DNA from: Meandrina meandrites
Taxonomy: Eukaryota > Cnidaria > Anthozoa > Scleractinia > Meandrinidae
Assembly (NCBI GenBank): GCA_963693305.1
Contig: OY855905.1
Location: 32,334,750 to 32,398,749, forward strand
Reading direction: 5' to 3'
DNA: 64,000 nt
In this document: positions 11,301 through 26,300 of the stretch, piece after piece
How positions within the stretch are numbered: the stretch's first letter is position 1
Layout of the letters: the number at the start of each line of letters is the position of its first letter
Notes under the pieces: generated by a model
What the model was told of the DNA's origin: nothing
Databases searched by the model: none
What the model saw: the letters and a program-made list of their open reading frames with translations, nothing else
Position numbers and translations under genes: made by a program

Positions 11301-14300
11301 ATAATACAGACTGCCATTACTGTTTGGTTTGTAGAAGAGATAACGTAGGTTTATAGGGGCTGGCTTGTCGCTGATCTTAACCTTCATAAAAGATACTTCA
11401 TGCATCAGAATTAAGCGTTTGAATCGCTGTTTATTTATGAAAATTCATGCATCTACCAATGAAAAACAATGTTGAAAGTACAACCAGAAAAACAAGTTCC
11501 ATTTTAATAACTTGATTTCATTGTATAGATCTAGTAAAGGGCCTGTTTATATGGAGAAACGTTGTCTATTGTGGGACGGTTACATTTCATAGCGAAGCAC
11601 CCCGGGAGAGAGAGAGAGAGAGAGCTTTTCAAACTCTTTATAATCAGCCACGAGTCGTGAAGTTGGCTTGATAGTTGGACTGCATGTTTGCATCAACGGA
11701 TCTTGCTAATTAGAGTAATCATAAAATTATATATATGGGAAATGGAAAAGAGACACAGGGTCGAAACTGTTACCTCAGTTAAATTTCAGTTCTGGCTGTA
11801 AGTACCACTGTGGAAAGGGTATTAAGTTCAACAAATTGAAAAAGGCTTGTACTCAGCTGCTTCTCTTAAGATATGGTTAACGCGAATACCCTAGAGCGGA
11901 CGTCTGCGACTTGCACCGGAAGATTTCAAGAACCAAGATGGGTTATTTTTTATTAAATAGTAGTTTTCCCTGCATCCCGACTCTCGCCTGTCTATTAAGG
12001 AGAAGGGGCTCATCGCTAGGTCAAAAGAATTTTAACCCCAGGATAATAAGCAATGGGGCGGTGAAATCCAACAAAATTTCAGTTGCAATATCTACACGGG
12101 TTTACGTAACGATTTACCTTTACTACGATCCTTTCTTTGATGGGACCCAGTGAACTCAGGGCCTCTTTGTGACCCTGTCGCCGGTAGTTGAACTTCGCAC
12201 CAGCAAATTCATATACTGTCGACGTAGACGTCTCGTGGGCGCCATTGAAATACGGTTTCTCTGTTCCCATGCCATCTAGAACTGTCGAACAATAAATTAA
12301 GGTGGCTTACTACAGTATTTAAGAGACTCAAGAGCGCGCGCTACGATTTTCTGCCTGTCGTCAATATTGCTCGCGCGGATAAAAATTGCGCGAGCAACTC
12401 TAAAACAACACAAACAAGTTTCACCACTTAAATCGCGTTAAACCAAATTGAAAGTTCCAAATACTTTCAGAAATGTTTTATTACCTAGGACTGAAAAGAG
12501 TTAAGAGCAGGAAGGTTGATAAATAGCCCGGTAGAGGAGTTCTAATTTTGTCTTTCTTTATCGCACGCGATGCATTGCGTCACACGAGCGCGAGCTAAAT
12601 GAAAAGGCATACGCAATTCGGATCCTGTCGGAGGTTGTGCAAACTTTTTTTTGACATCAAATTACTCAAAAACCTACCGTACGACCCATAATGAAATTTT
12701 CACAAATTATTCATAGGGTTGAAACACGTCTGCGGCCAAAATTTAAGAAAAATCTGTAAGACCGATTTCGAGCTATTTTTAAAATAGCGAAAATACGACA
12801 TTTTCCTATTTTGCGAAAAATCCATCTTACAGATTTTTGTTTATTTTTGCATGAGTGTTCAATCAAAGGTAATTTTTAATTTATGAAATTTTGAGGTAGG
12901 GTCATACGGGTAGATTTTGAGTAAAACGCTATGGAAACTGCTAGTGCCCAGTCCCCTCTTAAGCACTCGGTTGCTTATTTTGGCTATCTTTAGCACCTAT
13001 ATGGTTGGAATGCCGCATATGATGGTTGTATACTGTAACAAACAGTAATTAGAGACAGGGAAAAACATTTTTGAGCATTTAACAAAAAAGTTCAAAGTTG
13101 GGCAATTTTATCCCTCAAAACTGTAGTAAGCCACCTTAAATGTATGGCTGAACAACAGAAACGGCACGTAATGCAAAGCTGCAATGAAGATCTACAACTC
13201 ATCGTAAAATATAATTATTTACGCTTTGCTACAAGCGTACCATCCCTAGGTAAACCATATTATATTGCAAAGAAACGTGTCACCAATCATGGAGAAGAGA
13301 AACAGGGTCGAAACTGGTATCTCAGTTAAATCTCAGTAGTTGTGGCTAGTAATTCTGTGCAATAGGGTATCACGTATCATATATTATTCCTAGCACTAAC
13401 CGAGGAAGTTTGGAGATGAGTCTTCTAACATGATGTTGGTAGCTCCTACTGGACACTCCAGTAGCGTCTGAAGATCTGAAATACCAGTCAAAATATCAAG
13501 AAATTCGTCACAATTCTTTATTGATAAGAAGTTGAAGACTGGAAGACTGTTACAATAAGGCAAGTTAACGTCTTGGATAGTGTTACATATTTTGCAAAGC
13601 TTGCTTGCATAACAACAATAACATAAACTGGTGAATCTCGAGGAAGTACACAAAGCTGGAGACCAAAACTTCTCCCTCCCTTCCCCCTTTAAGCAAGAGA
13701 GGTCCATCTTCACTTTGCCCCTCCCCCACCCCCTAATTTCTGAGCAAGTCTGGATCCGCCATTTTGACCAGTTACAAAAATAATAGCCGACAAACATTAG
13801 AAATAGAAATTGCGTGGCCGATTTTGTTAAGAGTACGTTGTTGAACTGGTTAAGACTTGATTGTGAAGTGTTTACCTTCTTTCGGTAATGTAGTGATAGA
13901 TCCTTTAGTCTGTGAACATAACTTGTTGTTGCCGTTACATACACCACAACTGTCCAGAGCTTTGGCAGATCCAATAACACCGTCGCATCCTACTTGCTAT
14001 AGGGTGGAGATCACAACAATTACAAGTGTTAATCGGGACTTTCGCGTACTTTTTTTCATTGAAAATATGTACAAACAATAATACAAGACTCATGTAATGA
14101 CTTGGTTAAAACTGACAAAATCTGAATGCCCCGAACACTTTTGAAATTAACAAAGTATGCGTAAGGCGATAGAAGTCTGTTTTCAAAGACATGAAATAAA
14201 TTAGGATTTATATCAACTTCTTACATGGGAGCAAAACACACAAAGTAAGGGCAAGGTGAAGTCTGCGTCGACCAAAGTAGAGCTTAATTATCCCGAATTC

Positions 14301-17300
14301 CGTAGCTTTAAGCTACCAGGAGTATTTCTAACCGTTAGGCCACCGTGCCTCCCACACGCAAAGTATTCATGCCGAAATATTTTCTATCACTAGAAAGCAT
14401 TATATATGATATACCTGACATTTCCCTTGGATACAGACATCAAACGAACTATAGTTGTCGTAACAGCGGGTCCCGTTTTCTACATTCATTGCTACGACAT
14501 CTACACTTTTACCGTCGTCGGTTGCTTCACAGAAATGTTCACAAGGATTAAGGGTTATTTCTAAAAACAAAATTAGAAGGTTTCAATATGAAAATTTCCC
14601 ACACAAACCGCTTAAGACAAAACTCACTCAAATTCCCGCGCAAAGTTGTATAATGCAGAAGTTTTCTGTAAGCTGAGCAATGTAATTTGTTAGAATGCGC
14701 ACATAACCTTTTCTGTCGCAGCATTGGTTAAAATTTGGCACGCGGTACACTTTCACTGATGAGCCATCAAGTGATAGAAAGGTTGTCGCACTTTTTTTTA
14801 ACGTAAAGTTTGACCAATCTTAATCGTTATACAACTCGCCTGACCAATCAATGAATGGAATTTAAAAGAATAAGGTTCATTTCATTGTAACACTACTGTA
14901 CATAAAAGTCTTGGAGGATTTTAACGTCAACAAAATTATACTACTAAATCACAATTATATACAGCATTATTAGCTGGAGGTTTTAAAGCTGACCTCCAAA
15001 TCCCATCGTTTTGCAGACACTTATTCTTTAATTCTCAAAAAGATTTCATTTTTGGACTAACAACCGAGTCGCAATGAAAATATTCATTCTTCACGTCAGA
15101 TAGACCACTTGTGGTTTGGCCCTACGCAACTTTTCTGGGTCTAGGCAAAGGACAATGGTTTGTACAAACATACTGTTGTCGATTGCTGTTAATCCCATCA
15201 TTCCCAGGCCACACGGGTTATTTTCAAGTGAGATGTCATCCAAAGCGAAGTCACTGAGGTAGCCATCGCCTCTCACACCTTGGAAAATGAACTGGAAACG
15301 AAATGTAAAGAACAAGGTTTGTCAGGGATAAGCTATTTATGTCACGCAATTTATATGCCTAAACCCTTAGCAGTTGTTTTGAAGACGGAAACTAGTTTAT
15401 GCTTTACCAGCATGCCAGGTTGAACAAGCTGCAGTCAAACTGACCTCATGGGAGTCTGGTTTGCAAAGAGCAGTATTTCTGCGAGTGCTGGGTCTAACAA
15501 AAAAGTCTACGCTGTAGTTTTCTTTTAAAGCAAAAAACCTATTTTGAGTCTTCACAACTGTCAATAACCTGAGGCTTCAACTAAAAATAAACATTAAAAA
15601 CTATTAATTACTGTCGTGATAAACAGCTTTCAGTTGAATGCAAAGATGACTTCAGCTCATGCTCAGTTTTGAAAGAGTCAAGTCAACGACAAAAATCCTT
15701 TCAGGTCTGCTTCAGGGGCGGATCTAGGGGGAGGGTGTAGGGGGTGCGGATCCTCCCCGCTCCTGAGATGACCGGGCGACTTTTTTTACAACTGGTATTC
15801 TGCCAAAAAATTACAAAAAATATATATGTGCACCCCCTCCTAAGAAAAATCCTGGATCCGTCCCTGTACTTTTACCCGTACAATCCCACTGGGCGTAATA
15901 AACTACAGTCTAACACAACAGGATTGTTTTGGTGTTGCTAGCTAGCCTCCGACTGCACAAAGGAAGGTTCAGCCGATTCAGCAAAGGCGTCAACATAGTG
16001 CTAATCCAGCAAAAAAATAAAACATTAACGTTTTAAAGGTTTGCTTATTTTGATTGAAACCGGCCTGAAAATATCAGTTAATAAACGTTGTTTACCCTGT
16101 ACGGCCTCCTGCTAAATATCGTGGCATATCTCAACACCCATCTGTCCCCTCTGTTTCTATTGACACTCCAAACCACTTTCTCTTCCTGTAAAAACAAACA
16201 TGGCAAAGCTTAGCCTTTTCTCCCTTTTACGAAACGAAACACTGTGGATCACTTATCAGAGTAGAAGCTCTCGTTTGTCAGCAGATCAAAACCATCAAAT
16301 AAACCGCAAGCGTTCCCTTGCGAGCGAGGTGCTGTGTCGCGTGCGAACGAAGATTCTTGTATGACAGGACATTATCATCATAAAAGTACTCCTCGAGTTC
16401 CAAATGCATCGGTTTTTTTTATCTAAAAAAGAGTAAGCGCTCATGAGCAATTAAATACTGCATGAGGTGTCTGTTTGTTGTATTTGCATCTTTGGTTTCC
16501 TCCCGTTCGTCGAACCTACTCGGAACAAATTAGTTCATAATTCTGGACGCACTTTTTTCAGAAACGTTTTGGAATTTACTTTGTAACTATCTTTATAGGT
16601 TCAGAAGTTATTTTACCTACCAAACTTGTTTTGACTACCAGCTGAAGTCCACCCATATGAGCGTCATCGCCAAATGCGTGATACCAGAACTTAAGGCATG
16701 CCACGCGCATGCCTATGAACTTGCTGACGAGCCGAGCTTTCCATCCTGGACTTGTGGGTCGAGAAGTCTCCAAAAACATGTAATGACCTATGATAAGAGA
16801 TATGGAAGATAGATTTGAAGACTCATTCAGTTTACAAATGCAGGCTCCTTTGCAAATGTGCGTACTTAATTAAACAGCTGTTTTAGTCGCGAGCTTGGAT
16901 ACAAACGGAAAGCATTTTCCAACATAATCAAAGTAGTCGCTTCACAGTGAATTTTTTCAATCGCTCTCATTCCTGTTGCTAGGTGCACGATCGAGACCAA
17001 TTGTGGCAATTTAGTGAATACCATGCTACTTGGAGAAGTTTTACCGCGCTCCCAGTGCTTAAACAATTCTTCGCCACAAAAGCTGATGTTATGTGCGAAA
17101 TCTGTTAACTAATCCTGACAATGGGCACGAGGCATCTGTTAGGATTGAGAAAATCATTAAAGGGCAATTTATATGGTACGACTTTCTCGCATGCGACAAG
17201 CTTACGCCATGACTACAACACGAATCGCGTCGTGTAAATCAACCTACCACATCCTTACGACAGACACGCGCGCGTGTAAATGGTCCTACGTCATGTCGTA

Positions 17301-20300
17301 GGCCTGTCGTTATCTTGTCGCATGCGAGAAAGTCATACCGTGTAGATCGCCCTTAACGATGCTGACGGCAATAGAACTCCATCAAAACCGACAACGTCTG
17401 TACAATTTGCACTTGTTCTTGTGAAAGCACAGAGTAGATAAACCAGTCAATATATGAGTAGAATAACAACCCATGTTGAGCGTTTTACGGGTGTTGCCCA
17501 CCTTGGGTTCCTTTAGTGTGATCTGTGGAGGGGCCAGTACCAGCTGTAGGAGTACGGCCCCTGTGGCGCTTCCAGTCGTAGTTGTCATGAAGATCATTTG
17601 TCCATCCGCACGTGTCAGTCTCAAAGTCGCAGTCGATGTTTGCTGAGATAGAAGAAAACAAATGGTTTGATTAGGATCCAAAGTGGTCAAGAAAAATGAG
17701 GGGAGAAAGTCTCGGGAGGAAATGTACCATAGCGTATTGCAGAGGTTTTCATGGTTGGAATAGGCCACCATATCAAAAGCTTAATGTATGGTTCATGCAC
17801 GTTTTCTAAGCTGTTAAAGTCCGAAAAGACATCAAACTTAATGAAAAGGGACAATATCAGCTTTGTTTTCGTATACCCGTTGGTAAAACCTGAGGTTCTC
17901 ACCTTTGAAAATATCGTATGAAGACCACTCTCCAGTGATTTCTGGTAACGACAAAGGCCCACGTCTCTTGCATTGTTCATTCCGTGATTGCTCAAATGTT
18001 AACAGCTGACCTGGGCAGTCCTAATGAAAAACGTGAAAAAAAAGTTAATATGAATAATGGCTGAGTCAATCATAAGACCTGTACAACCTCGCTAAGGTCA
18101 AACCCATGTCACTGGCGTGGAAAAGGTTACAGTGTTCAAATCTTCAAGTCTTATCGACAAATCGACTGTTCACAAGTATAGGCGTACATAATCAAACTAC
18201 ATATCACAAATTGCTACGCCCACGGGCCAAATAACTAACATTGATCATAAGCGGGGATGGGTTTAGGGGAAGGGGAGACACAAGGCGCCATTTTATGCAA
18301 ATGAGTTTATCAGGTTATGGACTGAATGTGACGGTGGGACTGGAATATCAGTGCGCGCCACTCATGTCTTAACGTTGCTATGTAGTCTTCAAGCACCCAC
18401 TACACAGCTATCATGACGTTGACAATAAGTAAATACAAGGTTCACACTTACCTTAAAATTGCAAAGTTCAAATTTAATATTCATGCCCTCACAGGGCCTT
18501 CCGTAATCTTTTGGTCTGCATGGATACAGAATATTGTTTCAATTAGACTTGCAACCACATGAGCACAACCGTAAAGAAACTGTATGTGCTTAAGAATCCA
18601 TAATTTGTTGCAAAAAGGCCATTTCTTATTCTGAGTACATAAGGCTATTTCTGATATCCTTTTGCCGTTGTTTCAAAACAAGACCTGGTTGGGCATTGTT
18701 GACTTAAAAATGAGCTGATGAGGTTCACTAGAACTTATTTTGAAACACACAGATTATGATTTCAGTAAAAATGGTTTATCGTCTCCAGACTGACCTCCGG
18801 CTCCAATCCTGATTTGTGTAGTTTTGGTTGAGAAGAGAATGGGTACTAGGAACGTAATGCGCAGCTCGTTAGTTTAACATCCTGTGCGTCACCATTACTA
18901 AAACCCAATCTCTTCTCAACTGATGATCTTCCAAACGACGACTGGGTACGAGTGCAAGTGTGCGTAATGACTTGTAATACTTACACTGGGTTGTTGCACT
19001 TTCTTGTTCGGTATCGAATCCCTACACCACATGACCGTGAACATTCACTTAGCTTACTCCATCCACTCCAGCCACCGTGAACTGGTGTTATTGTCGGTCG
19101 AGGAAGAGGAATAGAGAAATCTTCATCATCCACTGACACGCATCTTCCGAGCCGACACCACTGACGAACACAAAACAAAAACGATGTGAATTAATTTTAG
19201 AAAAAAAAAACTGGACCGCTATACGTGTTAAACCTGCAGCTTGACTGGTTCTGAGTCTTTTCGAGACGTTTAATTATCAGTCTGTCTGTTTCACTGGTTA
19301 GGATCTTCAGTCTAGTGGCTAAATGTTGCCCTTGTTAGATATGAGATATCTACCATCTCAAATCCAATGTTCGCTCGTGGAATAATTGTTGAATATTTAC
19401 CAACATGGATTATGCAGAAGACGTGTATCCTACGGAATTATATTATTTTCTGGGCAATATATCCAGCGTGCAGATGTCTGCTATATTCTCTGCTTCACTT
19501 GGAAAAGACCGTCGTCTCTTTTCCGCGTTAAGTATAAGTTATAGTATATTTTAGTATTTAAATATGTGGTGAGGTAACCTACCTTTTCTACCACACGAGC
19601 GCTACGAGGGCTTATGACCAGAAATGCATGTTTGATATTTTCAGAAACTCGTGAATGGAATATAAAAACAAGTATAAACAATGATTAAATACTTCCCCTA
19701 CCTTATTAACTCCACATTTTGTTCCTTCCAGTGCAGCAGTGCGCCTGGTTTGACAGAAGCGGTTATTATACGTCGAATAAGACAAGCGGCTACACCAGAG
19801 CTCCTTACAAGGGTCACGTTTCATCTGTGAAGTATCAGTACAAAATAATTGCTTCAAACATCCCGGGCGTTCAAGGCGCACGTAGTGGTTTGTAGATGCT
19901 TGTAATCTAGTACATTTCTACGGATACTAATTTTATGGTATTCCACTGAACGAACAGGAAACGATGGTTATTCAATTTTAATTGTCCAAGCCAAAATATA
20001 GCATGAAAACTTCAGGAAAGATTTGAGAACAGCTTCAATGCTCTTCTTGAGCAGGTTTTGTCTCAATGTTCTGAATTGAGTACAGGAGTATCACAAGCAT
20101 AACCACCGTACACTCAACATAAAAATGTTCGTTCCCCAATACTCTCGCCCTTGTTAGTGGTTTTAGGGATGGGCTATTTTATTTAGGGGGGGGGGGGGGG
20201 GGGGGGGGGGCAAAAACAAAAAACGAATTCCAACAAATTTGCACAGCAAAAGTAAAGAAAATAATTCATACACAGCAACCCAAAAGTAAACCGGCAAAGT

Positions 20301-23300
20301 TAAAGGCGGAATAATTCTTGCACAAACACAAGACGGAAAAAACAATTGAGACCAGAAAAATAACGCAATAATTGCTCAATAAAATAGTCCACCACTTAAC
20401 AGTCGGTGTTCTTCTTGTGTGTCACTGAACAACAAGATCACTATGGTTAGTGTTACTTAAAGAAAGCCGCAAGCTAAGACAGTTGTTTTCCTGACTGGAT
20501 CAGTTTTCCTAAACCGCGGAAAAAGATGAGTTAAAATAAAGCCTTACCCCGCTACAGAACCTGGTGTTTTTACCAAAGTCGTGCTGACATTGTTGGTCAA
20601 TGGTGAAAATCTGACCTGGAAGTTTTTTCAAATAAGGAATTTTATTTCTGAATGGAACGTCATCTAAACACCATAGGGCTCTAAAAACAAGATGAAAAAT
20701 AAACAGAAGTGATATTACTCAGACAAAAATCTGACTGGAGGAAGTCTTCCCCACGTTAGACATCTAGCTGCTCGTGTCCTTGGCTGCTAGTCATAGTACC
20801 CAGAGCGAGAAACCCCCCTAGAAACATAATGCCACACAACACGCCACACAGACCGTAATCCATAACACATTTTTGTTTTGCTTTGAGAGAAGAACTAAAA
20901 AAAGCGTATTGTGTGTACAGTTATTTATTTTTTGTTGATAAGCGAGCGCGCGAGAGCGACTCTGCTCGAGAAAATCGAAATCTGTGAGCAAGATTTTCTG
21001 ATTTACAGTCAGCAGAACGAAAGCCAAAAAGACACAAGGGCAATGCAATATTGTTAACAACTTTAGACGTTTTCCTTATCTTTTGACTCACTTTAGTTTC
21101 GATAGAAGATCTCTCCGACTACAAGAAGACCAATAAAACCGGTCAAATCGAGATCGCACCAGAGGCGCCATAATGCTTCCCTTGATGACGTCATTAGAGC
21201 AGTTGTTATTCACTCCGTCGTGTTCCATTCCTAATCTGTGAACAAGAGAAGGAGAACAACGTTTGAGGAATTACTTACGATTCTTGTTTCCTTGAAGTAT
21301 CTCGAAATAAAGTAAAGGTCAAATTATTAGAATTGACTGCGTAGAATTATTCAATAAGGAATCGCAAATGGTGAGCAACATTATAACTAGCTTTCGCTCC
21401 TACTTAAAAATGGCATTGCTTTCTTCTGTTGACAGTTCCCCCCCCGCCCCCCCCCCCCCCCCCCCCAAAAAAAAAAAACTATTTATGCGTGCTGTCCGAT
21501 TAAAAGCAATTTGTAATATAAGCAAACAATTATTAGATGACATCAAAAGCTTGCTACTTGCTACGAACCAGTCACATTCGCGAATTATGTTATAATTATC
21601 GATTTCACTGTCATATGTCCAAAAAGATATTTTGGACAGTGAGTCTTGTAGGTGACATATCTGCCCCAAAGTAGACAAAACAGGCATTTTTTAGTATGCA
21701 GTAATTTTACTACATCAGCCACAGTTCATTCCGATTTCCTGTGCGATGTAATAGAATTTTTTAACCCAAGAGGGGTTTATGTAAGTACCTACTGCCGCGA
21801 AAAACAGGCAAAAAAGAAGACTAATGGATTCTAATTGTGGCCTTTGAAAAGTTTAGAATTAAATACTAACTCAAGTAATGCTTATGACGTCATCAAGTAG
21901 TAGACTTACGTATGTCCCGTCTCGTGAGCGATGATGAATGATGACGTAAATCCATCTTCCTCGTTTAGTGTACAGCTTCGTATTCGGTAGCACATGCCAT
22001 GAACTGGAGCGTACCCTGCAGGTCCAGATTTTGATTGTTTGATTATTTCAAGCATTCACATAATTATATGTAATCAGCCAATCATATTTACAACTCAGTC
22101 ATAAATACCACGTAAATCAAGAAAACTCCCTACCTGATGGTCCGAAGTCCTTTCTGAGAAAAAAATAACATAAACAAAAACATTAACAAAAAAAGCACAT
22201 TAGCCTGTATTAGCAATTAATTGGGATTAGCACGGAGAACGGCGACCTCGTCTGTTGTTTATCAAAGGTCTAAATAAGATCTACCTGAAAATGCCACTGA
22301 ACATACCTTATACTTAACAACAAAAGTAAAAGCATGTTTAACACTGAGAAGCTCTTACCTTGTTATGAAAACAGTTTGGTCATAGTAATCCTTGTTAATT
22401 TTATCAAAGCCTTTGCGTGTCTTGTGGCCCCAGTAGCATACACTTGTTAAACTACTCATCGGTTTACCAGTAATTTTGATTTCTTTCTGAGATAAAAGAT
22501 AATTATACGAGAAAAATAAGACACGATTTTAATGAGACGCGAACTGGGTGTATAAATTGAACAAAATCACGCTTCGCGACTAAAGTCAGGCGGGATTTAA
22601 ACAGGGCGGGGCTTATTTAAGACCGCGGTTTAGAGCTGGTCTTCTTCTAAGACGCGTACTTATTTAGACTTGACGTTCTTGTATAAACGGATCATTGATT
22701 TGTTCGCGTCTTGATTGTTGAGACAATTGCTGTCAGCTTATTCTCGCCGAAAACGCCAAGATGGATGGCAAAAGCCAAGTAAAGAGCGACACAAAGAGCT
22801 CAAAAACCATCTGGAGCTTGCAGTTATATTTTTCACTTCAGTGACAGAGAAACTGCGTTCAGAAGCCGTATCGAAAACAATTTTTGGAACAAAAACAAGT
22901 TAGACTCCTATTTCTGTTACAGTCTCTGTTTCTTCACGAAAGAGCCCACCCTTTCGCCTCTTTGCAATCCTCATTGAGCGGCGGCAACCATGATAAAATG
23001 TTATTTTTTCCGTACTAGCTATGCCATTTCATCATGGAAACCGACATAGAAGCAAAGCTACCCTAAGCCTAGGCATACTGCTGCCCCATTTGAACGAGCT
23101 TTTCGAGTATAAATTTGACGGTATCAGCCAAAACGTTTGTCAGTCAATGGCTCTAACTGGCGTCTAATTTTGTCCGCATCTTATTTAAGCTGCGTCTTAT
23201 TTCGCTCATAAAAATAGTGTTATATACTTGGATTTGACTCTTCTATCAATTTTCAGCGGCCCGCCACCTACGAAACGATGTTCCAAATATGGAGCACACA

Positions 23301-26300
23301 TCACTTGCATAACCACTCAACCCCAGGCCGTCGTATGCACCTGAAACACGCGGTCCTATGATCAAGAACTACTGCTTCTTGTCAAACAACTTCTGGTTTT
23401 ATTTTTTAATATACCTGGATACGTAACACACCGATTACTCAATGTCGATTTTCCCTACATAAACGAAAGCAAATTAAACCAGTCTTACCGGATCTTTCTC
23501 CAGAAGTACAAGTTTTACGACAACAAAGTAAATAGGAGCACCAATGGACTTGTGTTGAAATATTCTGGAGACCTGTGAAAAGCAAACAGAAAGAATTCTA
23601 GCCATAGTGTTGGTGCATTTCCTAATAGATGCTAGACACAAAAAAATTGAATTTTGAGAGTCATACGTAACCTAAACTACTTACAATGTTCATCAAAGTT
23701 AAGATATATTTTTCCGATTTTTCTTTGCCGTGAAACTTCACTACTGAGCTGTCAGCGGTTGCCATCACTTCGATGTACTTCGGCTTCATTTTAAGCATTG
23801 AGGGATATTTAATATCGGGAAAAGAAATTGTACCTGCAAAAAGGATAACACACAACTGTGTTAATTACAGCTAAAGACTGAACTATGTAGCTTTTTATGT
23901 AACTAAGAGAATTAAAACCATTAGCTTGCTGTTAGCGTACGAGGTTTAAGCATCCGCTTTTCTTCAGTTAGTTCCAAACATATCGTTTCTGCAAGCTTCC
24001 GGCTTGTTGAAGAAGTAGAACTCGATTTTAGACATACTGTGTGCACCAATGGGAGAGGTCACCGCGATCTGCAATTTTGCCCAGGTTGCAAATTTGCTTG
24101 AATAGTTTAAAAATATGTATTCGGGCCTTACAGCACAGCTCTAAACTGCGTGACATTTTTTTTAAATTACAAAATGCGCTACTACTAATGCAGATGTGTT
24201 TTTTTTCTCCGTTCTTATTTATGACGACTATTTCCAGAATGCAAAAGAGGAGGAACGTAGCTAAAGGCAGGTTCAATCCTTCCCTCTTTCCTTCGCTCCT
24301 TCGATTCCTGCTAAACATTTTGTGAGTCCGCTGACTAGTTATAACGCTTATGCATATATTGCGAATTCAGTACTGAATCTAGAGCAACTTCGAGGGAGAG
24401 AAACCGTCTTATATTTCATCAGCTATGCACGAGCGCGAAGTGCGTGTTCCAATCAAATTAAGGCTACCTATTTATCTAGTTGGGATTTCGAGTAAGACTT
24501 CGAGTTGGATTTGAATTGAATTAGATTGGATTGGATTTCAAGCACTTTAATTGCAAAATCTTTCTTGGTGAGTCAGAACCAAAATGGTTAAAAACCTGAA
24601 CAAAATAATGTCATGTTGACCATCCTTGTTGTAACGAACATGTTCTTTTGGATTATCACTCATTCTTGTCCAAATGTTTCATTGTTTTCTGTTTTTCTCT
24701 TATACTTCAAATTCTGATACAATGTTTACGATAATTTCATTCACCAGATACAAAATAGTCGTAGACTCAAAGAGACCTTTGATACGTAAATGATATGATA
24801 AGGACGACTATTTGCACTGATATTATAGGCAAATAACCCTATTTGGAAAATAAGCTTAGGCCGCGCGGTATCAGGACCTTGTCTATTTTTGCAGGGTTGT
24901 TCCGGTGTTTTCGGGTTGAAAATTTGAATTTTCTTGCTTCAATTTTCAGGATGGACATCACGTCTGTGAATATTGCTTTACGCGCGGCCCGATTGGCAGT
25001 TTTATCCGCTATTCGCTTCTACTTCGAGTATGTTGCAATTCCGAGGCTAATCATTGCCGTCGATTAACTTCGCTATCTTGCAGCACTTAGCCACCGGCAC
25101 TATTGCAACTAAGGCAACCCTCCCTAGATTGCAAGCACTATTGAAACTTCTCCCAACTCGCTAATGCCCTCGTCATGCTGTCAGGTTGCCCATCCATTCT
25201 ATTGCACTGTGAAATTGTCCTGATATAACACAAAGATACCATTGGCCGTTGTTTGGAAGGGACTCTCGACTTCCAAATCACGTCCAGTTCGTTAGCCAAT
25301 TGAAGTACTTCCGGTAGAAAAGTTCACTGACAACGGAAGTAGATTGCATGGTGTGAACACGTAACCATCATCATTATCAACATTAGGCTAAGATCGTGCA
25401 AACAGTCCCCATTTTACGATAACCAACCTTTGTTTGACACCACTGTTACTTAAAATAGATATTTTAAGCAGTTTATTTAATGTACAACAATACTATCACG
25501 AACTTGGTACAGTGATGAAAACTCGTATCCGATGATACACATCCGATTCCTTCGGCGAATACTCTTTATGTCCATTTACACGAAGTAGTTTACTTGTGTC
25601 AAGGTCTTTGACAAACCATATGTGGCCAGTATACGTGTTCACCGCTATATCCCCCTCCGGTTGAAGATTGTAGAAAAAGACCGTTTCGCCTTCCTCAATG
25701 TAGTACAGCTGTAGAAAACAAAAAACAAAACTTACTGAAGAATGCACTACTGAGCCATGAAAAAAATTGCAACGAACAGATCAAGGAGCCTATCCCAGAG
25801 CGACAAAACACATGTGTGCACCAAGTTTCCGCCAAATCCGCAGCTTATGAAAGTCTCAATTTCCTGAAATCCTCCAATTTCAAGCCAAAAGATAAAAAGG
25901 TACTGAAAAAATAAGTTTTGTGCACCATAGATATATATATATATATATATAAATTATTTGTTATCCACATAGTTTATCAGTTCATAAAATTATTTGGTTT
26001 GTCACTGATCTCTTTATAACGTTTTTCAACAAACGTCTTTGCACATTCTCACTTCAAAGTTCGACGAAACGAAAAAATCGGAAGTGGTGTTTGAGCCCAT
26101 ACACGGGACAAATCAAAGCCGTCAGGGGAGCAAAATAATCATGCTTGAGCTCTTTTCGTTTTTACAATGGGGAAAGTAAATGATTTTCCTTGCAGATTAT
26201 ATATATTTTCTTCAAGATTTCTAGTGGGATGTCAAAACAGTTTCCTCTACTAGTTCATGATCTGCCATATCCTCGTCGGCTGTATGTTTGACAAGGTGAT

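Noticed and set aside
19562..19660. Possible extra ADAMTS exon ending SARVVEK before GTAGGT
   Set aside because: Exon 17 to exon 18 already gives the family-standard CGVNK-WCRLGRC junction; inserting this would break it. It could only be a rare cassette.
24843..25067. 74-codon plus frame starting MENKLRPRG
   Set aside because: No conserved features, located in an ADAMTS intron, no start or splice support.
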